A stretch of DNA of 64,000 nucleotides from Enoplosus armatus (taxonomy: Eukaryota; Chordata; Actinopteri; Centrarchiformes; Enoplosidae): positions 4,066,501-4,130,500 of the forward strand of contig NC_092198.1 in NCBI RefSeq assembly GCF_043641665.1, given 5' to 3'. The notes below the pieces were generated by a model. The model searched no databases. It had not been told where the DNA came from and worked only from the letters and a program-made list of their open reading frames with translations. Positions 12,300-39,102 of this stretch are shown here, in pieces. The translations under genes and the position numbers were made by a program. The first letter of the stretch is position 1. The number at the start of each line of letters is the position of its first letter.

Positions 12300-13925
12300 C
12301 ACTTTTTCCTAAGACTTAAGCCATAAAAGGCAGCTCGGAAATAGGCCTATGAGTATAATCCTTGAGCATCCAATGTCAGGATCTCCTGAATGCATTGTAA
12401 AGCACTGATGACAGCTGTATTCTGTCCTCTCAAAGATCCCATTAAACTCCATCCCCAGCTGGTAAATGTCACTTTGGTATTGTAGGATATTACTCCACAT
12501 CATCACTTCCATCATATTGCTGCATGATTATGCCACATGTCTGCAAGGACGCCTACTTTGCAAGCAGCGAAAGTCACCTGTCCAGAAGGAGAGCAGTTCA
12601 TCAGGTCTGACTCCTCAAAGATTTCGGGCAGCTGAGAGAGTAAACAAGCGTGCAACTTCCTGTTGACCACAGGTCCCAAACCATATGCCGATGCAGGTAG
12701 TCCCAGAAAAACTGCCAGGTGAGAGCATTTTAATCACCTTTGAAATGAGCGATTAGAATAATTATTTCAGGGGAGAGGGATCGCTCCTGCTATTAACAAC
12801 CCTCTGTTCAATATCACAACAAATTAGTTCATGCTCATTAGTATGAGTTGTGCTTGCCTAGTGGTTTGGAAAGCCTCCATTGGGAACTTGCTTTATTACT
12901 CCCTGTGAGTGGAGCATGTAATTAGCATTCATCAAGTGCTGTGTGTATATAACATCCTCCTCACAAATGTAATTTTGACATTACATAAGTGTTACTTGCT
13001 TGATCAAGAAGGGTCTTGCTTGCGAGGCTAAATTGTTACATCAAAGGTCAGCAGAACTTCCTCTGAACTCAAAGTCCGTAGAGAAAGACTTGCAAAGATG
13101 CTCGGAACCAACAGCCTGCTTTTCCCACAAAGTCATGTGTCAAGTCTAAAGTCGAGTGAGACATGCAACAGTTCTAGATGAGCCAGCCTAAGCTCTCTAA
13201 GGAAATACTACAAAAAACTAAATCTTAACACATAAGGAAAACAAAATGAGAAAAATAGGGGAAATACAAAGAGAGCTCACTTTGGCAATTCCCCAAAACA
13301 AACAGAAAGTTGTACCAGTTAGTAGAAACACAAAATGGAATACAATCAAACAAAGTACTGCATTCAAACTTTTACTTAAATAAAAGTACAGTAAGCTATA
13401 ATGAGCATATATAAGTACTGATTAGGCAGCAGAGAGGCCCCTGTAAGTGTTACACTATTCTGTATTATAATAGTGGACACTGATGCATTAACTTGTGAGC
13501 AACTTGTAAGTAAAAGAAAATCTGTTATTTTCCTTATATTGTTGATGTTACTATATTGTTTTAATGTCAATGCTAGTTTAACTCCATCAGTCAGTTTTCC
13601 AGGGGCTCCACTGTCTTATAAGGGGACCTTAACCATGAATTAAGAATGCACTGTTGTTGGATTACAGTGGCATAGCCTATAACTAAATCCATTTAATTAA
13701 ATACAGGCTAGCCTACTTGAGCGCAGTTTTGAAGTACTTACTTTACTTGAATATTTCAATTTGTTACTTTAACGTTAAACTTCATCTCCACTTTTCATGG
13801 GGAAATATTGTGCTTTTTACGTGACTACGTTTTACTGACAGCTATAATATTACTAATTATATTTCAGATTAAAGGTTTTCATACAAAACAAATGATAGTC
13901 TAAGGCAGTTCAAATGAGCTCCACC
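12300..13925. other. intergenic upstream of map3k7
   Basis: No gene recognised. The stretch 12730-12990 is rich in TAAT-type motifs and balanced in composition, as conserved non-coding elements often are, but this cannot be tested without alignment. Confidence 0.35.
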
Positions 13926-13929
13926 TCAC

Positions 13930-14838
13930 ACAGATACAACACATTCAAGGGAGCCTTTTCCTTTTTTGAAAGGTTGGACTGAGAGCTCCTGTCTGGTGTA
14001 CAGGGGACAGAATTGCAGTGCGCACACACTTCCTGATGGAGCTGCTCCTGCGAAGAATAAAAATACACTCCTAGCAAGCCAGCTAGACGAGTTGTGAAAA
14101 AAGTTATGTCTGGCTGTCAAGTGGATAGAGAAAGACTATTTTTAAAAATGGACGCTACTCCTCGGTTTTCCGCACATGAATAGTAGGAACTATCCCCATG
14201 TCCAGAGAGCCGGCACTGGTGACAAGTCAACTGTAAAGGGTTGGATTGTTGAAGCTAATAAGCCCCGGTAGCTAGCGTTAGCAACCAGGCCATCCAGCTA
14301 ACGTAAGCTGGCTAGCTAACATACTGTAGGCCTTGAGTAGCTTGTTTTTACTTGCAATTGTGTATGGTGATGTTAAACTGTGATCAGCACCGGTGTACCA
14401 GTGATGCTATAAACATATAACTTAGCTTTACGTGTGCCAAAGCTAACTTTGCTCTTAAATTTCAGTGACAGTTTTTCTAGGGCAGCTACAGTTAGCTCTG
14501 CTAGTTATGCTACGCGGTTAGCCAGTTGGTTGACTGCATCATAACGTTACTAACGTTAGCTGACAGATGGCTAACGTTAAGCTGTTGTATCTTGTTTGAC
14601 AACCCGCGACAGAATGTGTAATTAACCGCGTAGCTAACGTATTTATTAAGTTACTTAGCCATGTCTCTGGCTAACCATACGTTAGTTCAACAATGAATGC
14701 CATCATGATAAATGCCTTGAAGCAAGTCTGCGCATCCTTGTGTTCAATTTTACTGTGCAACTTAGACGTTAATATTCTGGTCTTTGTGTCTGCAATTTGC
14801 TCTCTTCTCAGTAAGTTACTAGCTGACGTTAGCTAGTA
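13930..14838 (+). promoter_or_regulatory. map3k7: probable map3k7 promoter and 5' leader
   Basis: The block upstream of the start codon has more CpG than the flanking DNA. It carries the palindrome TAACGTTA at 14542, 14551 and 14572, a fourth copy at 14846 inside exon 1, and relatives such as GCTAGCGTTAGC near 14271. I see no TATA box in a convincing position. TCTCTTCTCAG ending at 14811 is a fair splice acceptor, so a non-coding first exon further upstream is possible. The transcription start cannot be placed from sequence alone. Confidence 0.5.
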
Positions 14839-29656
<14,818 letters not shown>

Positions 29657-29868
29657 TGAGACAAGAGACATATGAACTGCTACCATCCCCTCCCTACCCA
29701 CCCCTTCCTCACCCCTGCACTATAACACTACCCAGTCTCATGCTCTGCACACACACACACACACACACACACTGGTCCCAGTCCAGCTTTGTAAAGAGAC
29801 CTGCACTCTACTGTTTCCTGCATGTTGCATCGTAGACCCTTACTTCTGTCCAGGAAGATGACGTCCTC

Positions 29869-29876
29869 TGTACATA
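29869..29876 (+). promoter_or_regulatory. candidate Pumilio-binding site in 3' UTR
   Basis: TGTACATA matches the Pumilio consensus UGUANAUA about 210 nt after the stop codon. This is a single short match, so chance is possible. Confidence 0.25.
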
Positions 29877-31261
29877 CATTTGCACATCCTCACAGTGTAT
29901 TCTGTGACCAGCAGACCAAACAATCACTGCACCGATCCTGACCCCCCCACCCCCCCCCCAAGGCCCTGCTGCTGTGCTCTCCGTGATGGACCTTGTATTC
30001 AGCAGCGTAGTGTCCTCTTGAGTGTGATGGCGGGCTGACGAGTGTGTGGGTCGTGTGTGTGTCTATATGTTTGCTCTCAGGGCCTCTGGGTTGCCGTTGT
30101 GTCCACTTCTGACAGCCACACCCGTCCTCCAGAATGTGAAAACCAAGACAAAAGGCTTTTTTCAGCAAGAAGTGTGATTTTAATATGCAGAATTTTGAGA
30201 GCAATGAGGATGTGTGAAACCTGTTCTACGGTGCGCGCGTGGAATCCCTGTTATGCAAAACACACCCCCCTTAAATCAACATATTTATCTCTAACTTCTA
30301 CTTTTTCTTATCGTGAGCATGAGCCCTTCCACAGACCACCATACCTGGTTACTTCCTCAAGGTGTTTGATGTGTTCAGTTCAGAGAGGGATGTATCACAG
30401 AAAAAGGAATAGCTCGGGGGTTTTGTGTAAACCTGGATGCAGCAGTAATGATCTGCTCCTCATGCTCTTAAAAAAACACAACTAGCTTCCAGAGCAAATA
30501 CAGGGAGCTGTGGATTCCCTTTTTATTTTGACTTCAGTATTGTTTTTGCGTGTAGATGTTTTTGTCTTTTCTATTCAGTAGTTCACTTTATATGATAGCT
30601 CTTGTGTCATTTTTTCGCATTAGGACATATTTTATCTGGTCTGGGAATGCCCTTGCGGACAAAATAGAGGAGCCAATAGCTCCCTATACAGTATCTAGTT
30701 TGTTTTTAGTTCACATGTTGCCTTAGAAGTTGCCTGCATTTTAAGTGCTTGTTTTACGTGACATTTAGTGGGGATAAAAGCTAAAAAAAATATATATATA
30801 TATTTCTAATGTAATGGACATTGAATGAAATTCTTTCCGGAGGGGAGTGAGAAGGATATACGTCAGTAAGCTGATAATGTAAATGTTTCCCACCAGCTTT
30901 ACATCCAAGCGATACCATGTACTCTAAAAGAAGGATTGGATGTGATCTTTTTTTTTTCTTTTTTTTTTTCTTGGTCTCATGTCCCTCAAGTATTTGCACA
31001 ATCACTTTTTGTTTTGTCTGGTCATGTACAAATTTTATTTCTCATTGAAGCAATTCTGTTTTTAAAAGTGCGAGACTTGACGAGTCTTACTTTTAAATCT
31101 GTTACTGTACAGGAGCGAATCCTCACCGGTTCTCCTCATGAGTTTTCTGTTCACTAAAAAAAATCTTCTGCCACACACACACACACACACTGTTGATGAA
31201 GTGTTTCCTAAGTTATTGGGAATTGAGGGTACAGAATATGACAGTGAGCAAGGCATTATGA

Positions 31262-31267
31262 AATAAA
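31262..31267 (+). terminator. poly(A) signal of map3k7
   Basis: This is the only canonical AATAAA found between the map3k7 stop codon and about 31300. T/GT-rich sequence follows within 50 nt, as expected for cleavage-factor binding. Confidence 0.6.
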
Positions 31268-31285
31268 CTGAATGGTGAAAAGATG

Positions 31286-33138
31286 CACTTTTTCACGCCT
31301 GAATTTTTGTGTTTGCCGCATGTACAGTATCCTTTTGTCACTTTTTTTATTTCAATTTTCTATAAAGCCATGTGAATTATTTAAGTGTCAAGTATAAGAA
31401 CCCCATGTGATGATTAGATAAATGCGGTGATGATGATGCCAGATGAAAGGTCAGGGGATCCAGCATGAGGGGGACATGAACGTCTATATCAATCGTCATG
31501 ACTACCCATCCAATATCTGTTGAGACTTTTCACTTAAAAGCTTAACTGATCAGTGGATCTCTCAGTCATTAGAATTCATCCTGTGGGCACCTTGGATATC
31601 TACCACGTTTCATGGCAATCCATTGCGTCATTCTTTACACATTTCACTATAAAACAAATCTCATGATGGCGCTGGAGTGGACTCTTCAGTTGAGATTGTA
31701 CTCAAACTCTTTTACTCTCTTTTAAAACAGTTTTAGGGACAAAAAAAAAAAACTTCACTCATGGTCCACTTACTACCCTTTTCTGAAGCTTTCAACTGCA
31801 TCCTACAGTTTTCCTCAGTGGGTGGAGTTTGCTCAGTTGCCATGGAGATATCTCAGTTGTTCAGTTCAGGGTGTGTAACAAAAACCCCAACACAAAAACT
31901 TCTTATTTATTTTTCACTTTGGGATGTTCAACATAATAAATGCTAAATTCACTTGACTGGCTATAAGGTGAGCAGCGTGGTAGACTGTGTCTCACCAAAG
32001 AGGATACTGTATTTCAAGACTCCACCTTGAATGTGACAAATTTGACATGTTTCTAACATTAGCAACGAGTTTTATCAACCTGACAATGCCCCAGTGCACA
32101 AAGCCAGCTCCATAAAATAAAATGGTTTTGGGGTGGAATAGTGCTGCGACAATTAGTTGATTAATCGGTTTGAGTATGGGCAGAGAATGTAGCGACAGTT
32201 TTTATAATCAATTAGATTAGATAGATGGGAAACTAGTTTGCTCACCCAACTACATGACAACGACAGCAACAGACAGTCAAATAATTATGTGAATAATAAA
32301 ATAGGACAGAAAAGTGCGGCATACACCGTATATTACAATATATTATATATTACATAGAAACATAGAATTATGTTCCTAAAAATATAAGGAAAAATCGTCT
32401 GACACCTTGCAATATCCACAGGAAATAGTCTGTTCAGAATTTTATACAAACTTCCTGCAGGTATCACCTTCACTATTTAGGTTAATTGTACAGTTAATTG
32501 TTCTGTGCTGTTATTGCTTTTTTTATGCAATGAATATAATGAATATACATAAAGATATTTCAAAAGAAGTAAGCTACTTTTTCCCCTTTTTATTTGGGTG
32601 GTAAAATGGTAAAATAGGGAAAAGGGTTGGAACCACTGGTGTAAAAACTACCTGAACCCTGCCACAGTGTCCCCATTCTGCCAGCAGGTGGTGCTAAACA
32701 TCCAGTCTTTTTCCTGAACTCAGAGTTGTGGAGCTGTTTTTCCCAGACAAAGAACCATACATCTCCAGCGTATCGATGGCCGGAATCAAAGTGAATCCTT
32801 ATTATGTCATGCTGCGAGGCCCAGCCTGACCTTCTTTATTGATTGTGTGAACAGCCGCTCTTTTGAATTGAGCTGATTTATCTAATATAGAAATAGATTC
32901 AGTTACATAAGCCGTGTCTGGCCTTTGATAGTGAGGACCCTGAGTATGACCCATTTTTCTATTGGCAGTAAAAGAGCCCAAAGCTTCTGGTTTACATTTC
33001 AGGTTGAAATTATCTCAGCATTCTGCTGACAAAGGCTTCTGTTTTGTTACTGTCTGTGTTTGAAGTTGACAGCTAAATGGGGAACAATGAGTCATTTCAT
33101 TGTGGAGAAATGATGTCATCTTCCTTCTCCAGCCAGGT

Positions 33139-33140
<2 letters not shown>
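31286..33140. other. intergenic downstream of map3k7
   Basis: Apart from the dispersed repeat at about 31430-31680 I see no gene. An A-run lies at 31740-31752 and an AT-rich palindromic patch at 32325-32356. Confidence 0.5.
31430..31680. repeat. dispersed teleost-type repeat
   Basis: The phrases AGGTCAGGGGATC, CCATCCAATATCTGTTGAGA, ATTCATCCTGTGGGCACCTT, TTTCATGGCAATCCATTG and CTCATGATGGCGCTGGAG form an ordered set that recurs, as I remember it, in many fish genomes. It is non-coding and class is not assigned. Confidence 0.5.

Positions 33141-33198
<58 letters not shown>
33141..33198. repeat. (TG)n microsatellite, first of a pair
   Basis: 58 bp of uninterrupted TG. Open frames over it (Val-Cys or Thr-His repeats) are artefacts. 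Confidence 0.97.
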
Positions 33199-33200
<2 letters not shown>

Positions 33201-33334
33201 CCTGCTCGCCCTCACTGAACTGGTGGAAATAAGGAAGACAGCGTGTTGTTGCCAGCTTTGTCCTGTGCTCTTTTGTTCTCAGAAGGACATGCAGTGTTTG
33301 GCCCACTGTGGGCTGGTAGGAAATCAAGGGCGAT

Positions 33335-33336
<2 letters not shown>

Positions 33337-33389
<53 letters not shown>
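33337..33389. repeat. (GT)n microsatellite, second of a pair
   Basis: 53 bp of uninterrupted GT in the same strand sense as the tract ending at 33198, 138 bp away. Confidence 0.97.
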
Positions 33390-33391
<2 letters not shown>

Positions 33392-33594
33392 ACCGAGGAA
33401 CGAAGGCTACTGTCCATTTGTGATGATTCGAGTATGTAAGCTTTTATTTTCACAAGGACGGATGAAACCCCAATGTCACAGTTGTAAGACTACTGAGGAC
33501 TTGCTTCTTTAATTAAATGTTTGTCTGCTAGTAAGCAGGTGGTTAATTCTTCACATTGTTCTATACTACTGCTGAAACAATCCCTGAGTTTAGG

Positions 33595-34115
33595 TCAGAG
33601 GCCACTTTCAGATGCCAACGTTCTCAAATGTTAAATGTTGTCTTACACAAGAAGCTTTGGACTAAATATAATATAGTCTGCAATACATTTTGAATTACAT
33701 CTGGAATTATACAAGAATAGGTAAATAAGATTACACATTTGACGTTTCCGACACTTGACAGTTTTCTATTCTCCTTCTATGCTACGAAGACATTTTGTCA
33801 CCAAAAAAGCAGCAGCACCAGAATCTGGTTTAGTGTGTGTGTTGGAGGCTGCTTCAATAGTTTCTGTACGGAAGCCAGTTTAAATGTTGTTTAAACGCAC
33901 GGAGCTTTGGTCTGAATGAATTAAAATCTAAATATGGAATAAGGAGCCATCTGATCAAAGAATAAGTAAACAAGATTACCAATCTGACAAAGCATTCTAG
34001 GTCACTTTTATGACAGTTTTCGATACTCATTTTGAGGTTCGATACCCAACTTTGGTGCAGCAGCACCAAAACCTTATTTAGTGTGTTTCCTGAGAGGCAC
34101 TTCAGCAACGCTGGA
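33595..34115. repeat. divergent tandem duplication, about 260 bp unit
   Basis: The two halves (about 33595-33859 and 33860-34115) share ordered blocks: TTAAATGTTGT, AGCTTTGG, AAGAATAGGTAAATAAGATT versus AAGAATAAGTAAACAAGATT, GACAGTTTTC, GCAGCAGCACCA and TTTAGTGTGT. Neither codes for protein. Confidence 0.7.
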
Positions 34116-36865
34116 GCCTAACTTGCAACCATTTGGTAAGGCATCCTAACAAAAGGTATCATGTCACCATGGTAGCGGACTGATGCTCTCTCCCTTTTTT
34201 AAACCTTTTAAACACAGTGTGTTTTCCTGTTTTTACTATTCATGCAAATTAGGAGATAATGCTTAACAACATACTCATCTGCCTTTGTTCAAGTGCTTTA
34301 ATGAATGTAAGGCAGTAATGTCACCCGCTTTGCTCGGAAAAAGTTGATTTTGCACCTGAAAACCTGCGTGTGCTTTGGATTTTATCTATGGCATGGTAGT
34401 CATGGAAACTGGATGACATAAATAGGCTAGCAGTGGCAGAGAGAGATGTTGCAGTTTTTAATAATGGACAGAATTTGGGTCATACTATCTTGCATGTTGG
34501 TCTATAAATTGCGCCGTGTGCCAGTTAGGATTCCATTAATCTGCATGAATCCCCTGGTTGGTCTTTAAAGTGGCTGCAGGCAATTATTTAAGAACTCGAC
34601 GAGGTCTCCTCTGCAGAGTCAAACATGTTAGAGGAGCGAGGAGCTTCACATGCTAGTGCCAAATTCTTTGTTTACTCTACTTCATGCATTATGTAATTAC
34701 ACATTGCAATTTAACTACAGTAACAGCGTATGTGTGCTAATTGGGATCATGAATTAATGTGTTATTTGGAACAGCACTCAACTCCGTCATTCTCCATTCA
34801 TAATTTCACCACGGGTCTATTTAGAGGGGCACTAATGAGGGCGAGGGGGGGGGGTGTGAGCAGCTGCTCCTTTTCTGATGCAAAAAAACGCTTCATCAAA
34901 TGTATTTTTCTATGAATTCATTTCTTTTTTTTATCTCCTTGGTGCATCAGTCAGTCTGCTTGTGTTGCTTGATTGTGTGAGTCATAGAGGAGAAGCTGAA
35001 TTGACCCTCTTTGATAGCAGCAGCAGGGTGAGAAAGGTCAAAGCTTTCTGTGCAGCCTTGCTGGAAGACACCAGGCACCACTCAGCAATTGAATTTCTAC
35101 TCCACACACTGTGGAGAGTGACCACCACCCACCCTCAGCACCATACAGACAATATTTAAAAAAAAAAAAGCATGAAACTGGGATTACGATATTTCAAAGA
35201 TGTTTGGTGCCTCGTGTGAAGTATGAATGAAGTTTGTGGCTTAAAATATGCTGAATAATGATTGTAATGAAGAAGTAGATAAGAGTATAAGAATGCATTG
35301 CTAAAGCAAGCTCACTGACAGTGAGACAACACCTCCAGATGAGTTGTATTACTGTATTTATCACCGCCGGTCAATGGAACACCTGCCTGTGATGTGTTGA
35401 ACATTGAACAGCTGACCACAACAGACAGCGCGCTGCTGCCTCATGTTTGAAAGCACTGCATGAGTAAGAGGTGAGGCATCTGTGTGTTACGGTAAGACGA
35501 ACATCTTCCCAGATGCCCTCAGGTTCAGGATGAGAATGAGTGGGAAGTGATGAGAGCAGCACTATAAAAGAAGAGAGAATGCCTGTTGCACACTGCATCA
35601 GCAAGTTCCTTACACCTCGTGCAGCCAAATGTTTCTCTGTTAGACATGCTTATGTTGACAAAATGTGACATTTTATAAGCAGTATGTGCAAGAGCATGTG
35701 TCGACTGGATCTTTAGTCAGGGTGGGAAAGCCTCTGAAGCTGTATATTCATGCTATGATATCATTAACGTTCTCCAATGAGGCCTTTAAAGCTCTTTACA
35801 CCACAGCATCTTTTTCAGCAGCAGGCGAAATCGACTGTGGGAGGGAGGCTGTGGAGTTCAAACCAAAACAACAAGCCCGTTTCTTCACAGTTTTTCCACA
35901 AGCAAAGGTCTAGGAAAAGCACAAATAAACAGTCAAATGTCAAGAGGGCTTTATTTACTGGCGGTTTGGTTTGAGGTTTGCAGGTCTGGAGGTTCATTTG
36001 CAACTTGAATGGAAGCTAATGATGAACAGGTCCCATTCACACTGCAAGCCTTCACGCTCGATTGATAATGAAATGAGAAATACAAAATGCTTCTCTCTTT
36101 TTTCCTGAGAAAATTGGCATTTCCACCTCTTTGGCTGGGCTTAATTGCTTCTGTGATAAACAGAGATGATTCATCAAGACGTCGTGCTTAGATCATTCCT
36201 CTCAATGGAGCTCCCATGTTCAGTAATGCGCTCTTACTATATGTATTTTATTTATTTTTATGGGACTTTTTTATTTGCGGAGGGCATGAATGAGGACTTC
36301 TCAATTAATTTGTTTTTATATTAAATATCTTTAATTGATGTGACTTTGTGGGGGGGTTTTGTGGATTATCTTGTTGCTCCTTCTTCTTGCTATTTCTCTA
36401 TATGCCGCTCATTAAGAGTATCTGGAGTAAGGTGTCTCAATAGGCCCCCTAGTTCTAGTACTTCTCCTGTTTATTTACCAAATATTGCGTCACCACAATG
36501 TCTTTTATTGGACGCTCCCTTTGCCTCTCTGCCTTGTCTGGGAATATGATTGGCCTGATGTCACATGACCATATGCCCACCCCATCTGTGTAGTTGGTCC
36601 CATTGGCTGATATCTGTGTGGATGTATATGATTGATTGTGTTTTATATACTGTATACATTTTTTACCTTTTTAAAACTTTTTTCCTGCCTCATACCTACT
36701 CCATTTAAATGTTCCTCGTAATGTGTTTTTATGATGACCATGCACCTTTGAAGCAGGTGTTTCACACAGTTCAGATGAACCTTTGAAGACTAAAGTTCAG
36801 TATCTTTGACTCTTTATTCTCAACACAAAGTGAGTTTGTTTTTTTTTTTTGTCAAACTCACTGCC
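34116..36865. other. intergenic, possible conserved non-coding DNA
   Basis: No exons recognised. 34220-34620 includes ATGCAAAT (octamer) near 34242 and several TAAT/ATTA motifs. 36050-36320 has a similar look. Both are only candidates for conserved regulatory DNA. Confidence 0.35.
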
Positions 36866-37145
36866 TTAAAGCTGCGCTAATTTTTTGGCCACTTGAGGGC
36901 AGTGCAACAAGCTGTAAACCGCCTGTTTACACATCTAGCAGACATTGAGCAACATTAGCATTCAAATCCAATATTTACTCTCCTTTTATCTGCTGAATGC
37001 TCCACTATGTTCATCAGCTCGTTGCCAACTGTGTCTTTGCTGCTGGGCAGGTAGTGTGCAGTGGGTCTTTATAGCTTTTCTTTTCACTGAAAACAGCTGC
37101 CTGCTGGATTGGAACAAGGTTGATGAAAAAACAATTACCTAAAAG
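36866..37145. repeat. GGCCACTTGAGGGCAG repeat, copy 1
   Basis: Starts TTAAAGCTGCGCTAATTTTT and contains TTGGCCACTTGAGGGCAG, matching the start of the copy at 38224. The right boundary is estimated. Confidence 0.55.
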
Positions 37146-37426
37146 AGGCTACAAAGCTCTGCAGAGCTGAGGAAACTGCAGAGTTGCTGATAATTCTCTG
37201 TGGGTTCCTCACTACACGTGACATATTACACGTAGTCATTTGATCCACGGTCTGTATAAACATTTTGATTATTGCAGCTTTTAATAATTAATTGAATAAC
37301 TAACAATTTGTTTTTGAATTTTTGCAAAAAATGGGGGGGAAAGAAAAAATAACTGTTTAATGAAGACACAGCCTGACTAAAATCTGTTAAATGTAAAACA
37401 AACCTAATATCAACGTGTATAGCAGA

Positions 37427-37429
<3 letters not shown>

Positions 37430-37471
<42 letters not shown>
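37430..37471. repeat. (TG)n microsatellite
   Basis: 42 bp of TG. Confidence 0.97.
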
Positions 37472-37473
<2 letters not shown>

Positions 37474-38223
37474 CTGGAGAGTGCTGGCGAGTGAGTTTGC
37501 AGTGAGACAGTGCGACAGCCTGTTATTACGGCCCATGTGACTGACAGCGTGTGGGCGAGAAGGTAATTGCTGAAGTATGCCTGTGGTGACGAGGGCCTTC
37601 AGGGGAGCGGATGTTCAGCAGACTGAGGCACGCAGAGCAGCACAGAGAGGCACAGCGAGCCCAGAACTGATGACTCATCTCTCACACCCCATTCACTCCT
37701 GTTTGTTTACTCCACTCATCCACCGCCTGAGCCAGAGTGGTGACAGACAGGGAACTGTCACCCAATGATCGGGCCCGTCTTAAAGGATTTCACCTGTTCA
37801 GACTTCGGCACAAGCGGCTTAGTTAGATCCAGGTCCACTTCCCCATGTAAACAGCCTCCAGAGCTGGCAGACTGTAAGCTTCTATTTACTGGACTGAGAA
37901 GGAGAGTCAGACCCAGGTCTTAATTTACCAACTGCACTCCCAAAGATGGAGGTGCTGCAGTGGTTGGGATTATATGCTACACATTACACCTTTATTTAAA
38001 GGTCCTTTCCTCCCCCACATTTTGAGATCTTTTGTGATGTTTGTGAGTTTCATTGTGCAGAAAATAAATCACTTTTTTTTGCACTATTACTGACTCTTTC
38101 AGTTTCTTTGGTTGTCATCTTCTTTTTCCATCGAGGAGGCCTACCATTGCACTGTGTGTACTCAACCAGGGCCAGTATCTAGTCAGTGACCGAAACATAA
38201 CATCCACAACAAAACCTCAAAAC
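37472..38223. other. intergenic, nothing recognised
   Basis: Moderately GC-rich, with no exon supported. TTTAAAGGTCCTTTC at 37996-38010 resembles one end of the TTAA-flanked element, but no partner end was found. Confidence 0.4.
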
Positions 38224-38525
38224 TTAAAGCTGCAGTAGTTGATTTTATGGCCACTTGGGGGCAGCAGAACGAGCTGGAAACATGCTATGCTGAACATGTT
38301 CATTTACATCTGCCTCTTTCAAGTCGTGTTTGTGTCCACCTGATGAATGTAAGTCCAATAATCACTCTCCTTTTAGCTCTGGTTTTGGTCTCTAGCGGCT
38401 GCTGAGAAACACAAATTCACAGTATGTTTTGAAAAGCTGTGCTGTCACTTTTCATTGATTGATTTATTATCTATGGACTATCAGACATGTTGAAGTGAAA
38501 AAACTTCCCTACATGGTTACAAGAC
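38224..38525. repeat. GGCCACTTGGGGGCAG repeat, copy 2
   Basis: TTAAAGCTGCAGTAGTTGAT, ATGGCCACTTGGGGGCAGCA and TCACTCTCCTTTTAGCT align in order with 36866-36980. A possible related terminus, TACTGTAGCTTTAA, occurs at 44401. It is probably a non-autonomous transposon. The right end is estimated. Confidence 0.55.
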
Positions 38526-39065
38526 GTTCGATGACAAAGAAAACTTCAACGTAATGATACAAAACGTTGTATTTGCAGCATATGTATGAGCCGGATTTAA
38601 CAGGTGAGGTGAAAACAGTAGCTTGAATTTCATGACATATCTCGACACATATTTAAACAGCGAGCTCAGATTTACAAACTGCCTTCCAAACCTCCATGAT
38701 AGTAGTAACCAGTAAACAAAGCCCCCCTCTCTGGGCAGCTGTACTTCTGGTTTGTAAGCCTTATTTGCTTGTGTAAAACTATGATGGTTGTTTCAAAAAA
38801 ACTGGCTTTCTGCCCATCTGAACTCTGCAACTCTCCAACTCCAACCGCCCACATCCATGCAAGCCACGCACACTCATACACACCTGACAAACACACAATG
38901 ACAACCTGTCATCTGTGGAGGTTCAAGCTTTTACCTTTTAATCTCTGAGGTATGGAGAGAGAGCTGCAAGCTAGCCCAGTCTGTCAGATGGATCCTGTGG
39001 TAAGCCTGAGGCGTGGATTGACCCTGCAGTTCCTTCCACTCAGCCAGCCAAACAGTAGTTCCTCA

Positions 39066-39102
<37 letters not shown>

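Larger units (their letters stand above)
29657..31285 (+). other. map3k7: map3k7 3' UTR
   Basis: About 1.6 kb follows the stop codon and ends near the AATAAA at 31262, with a GT-rich stretch downstream (about 31303-31320). It contains CA repeats at 29748-29772 and about 31171-31191, C-runs around 29942-29959, a (TA)n run near 30789 and T-rich tracts near 30949-30970. The exact cleavage site is inferred. Confidence 0.6.

Noticed and set aside
33097..33453. Val-Cys and Thr-His repeat open frames
   Set aside because: Translations of the two GT microsatellites.
38952..39000. ATG-initiated stretch ending at a GTAAGC donor-like site on +
   Set aside because: Only 16 codons, no upstream promoter and no matching downstream exon. 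Such combinations arise often by chance.
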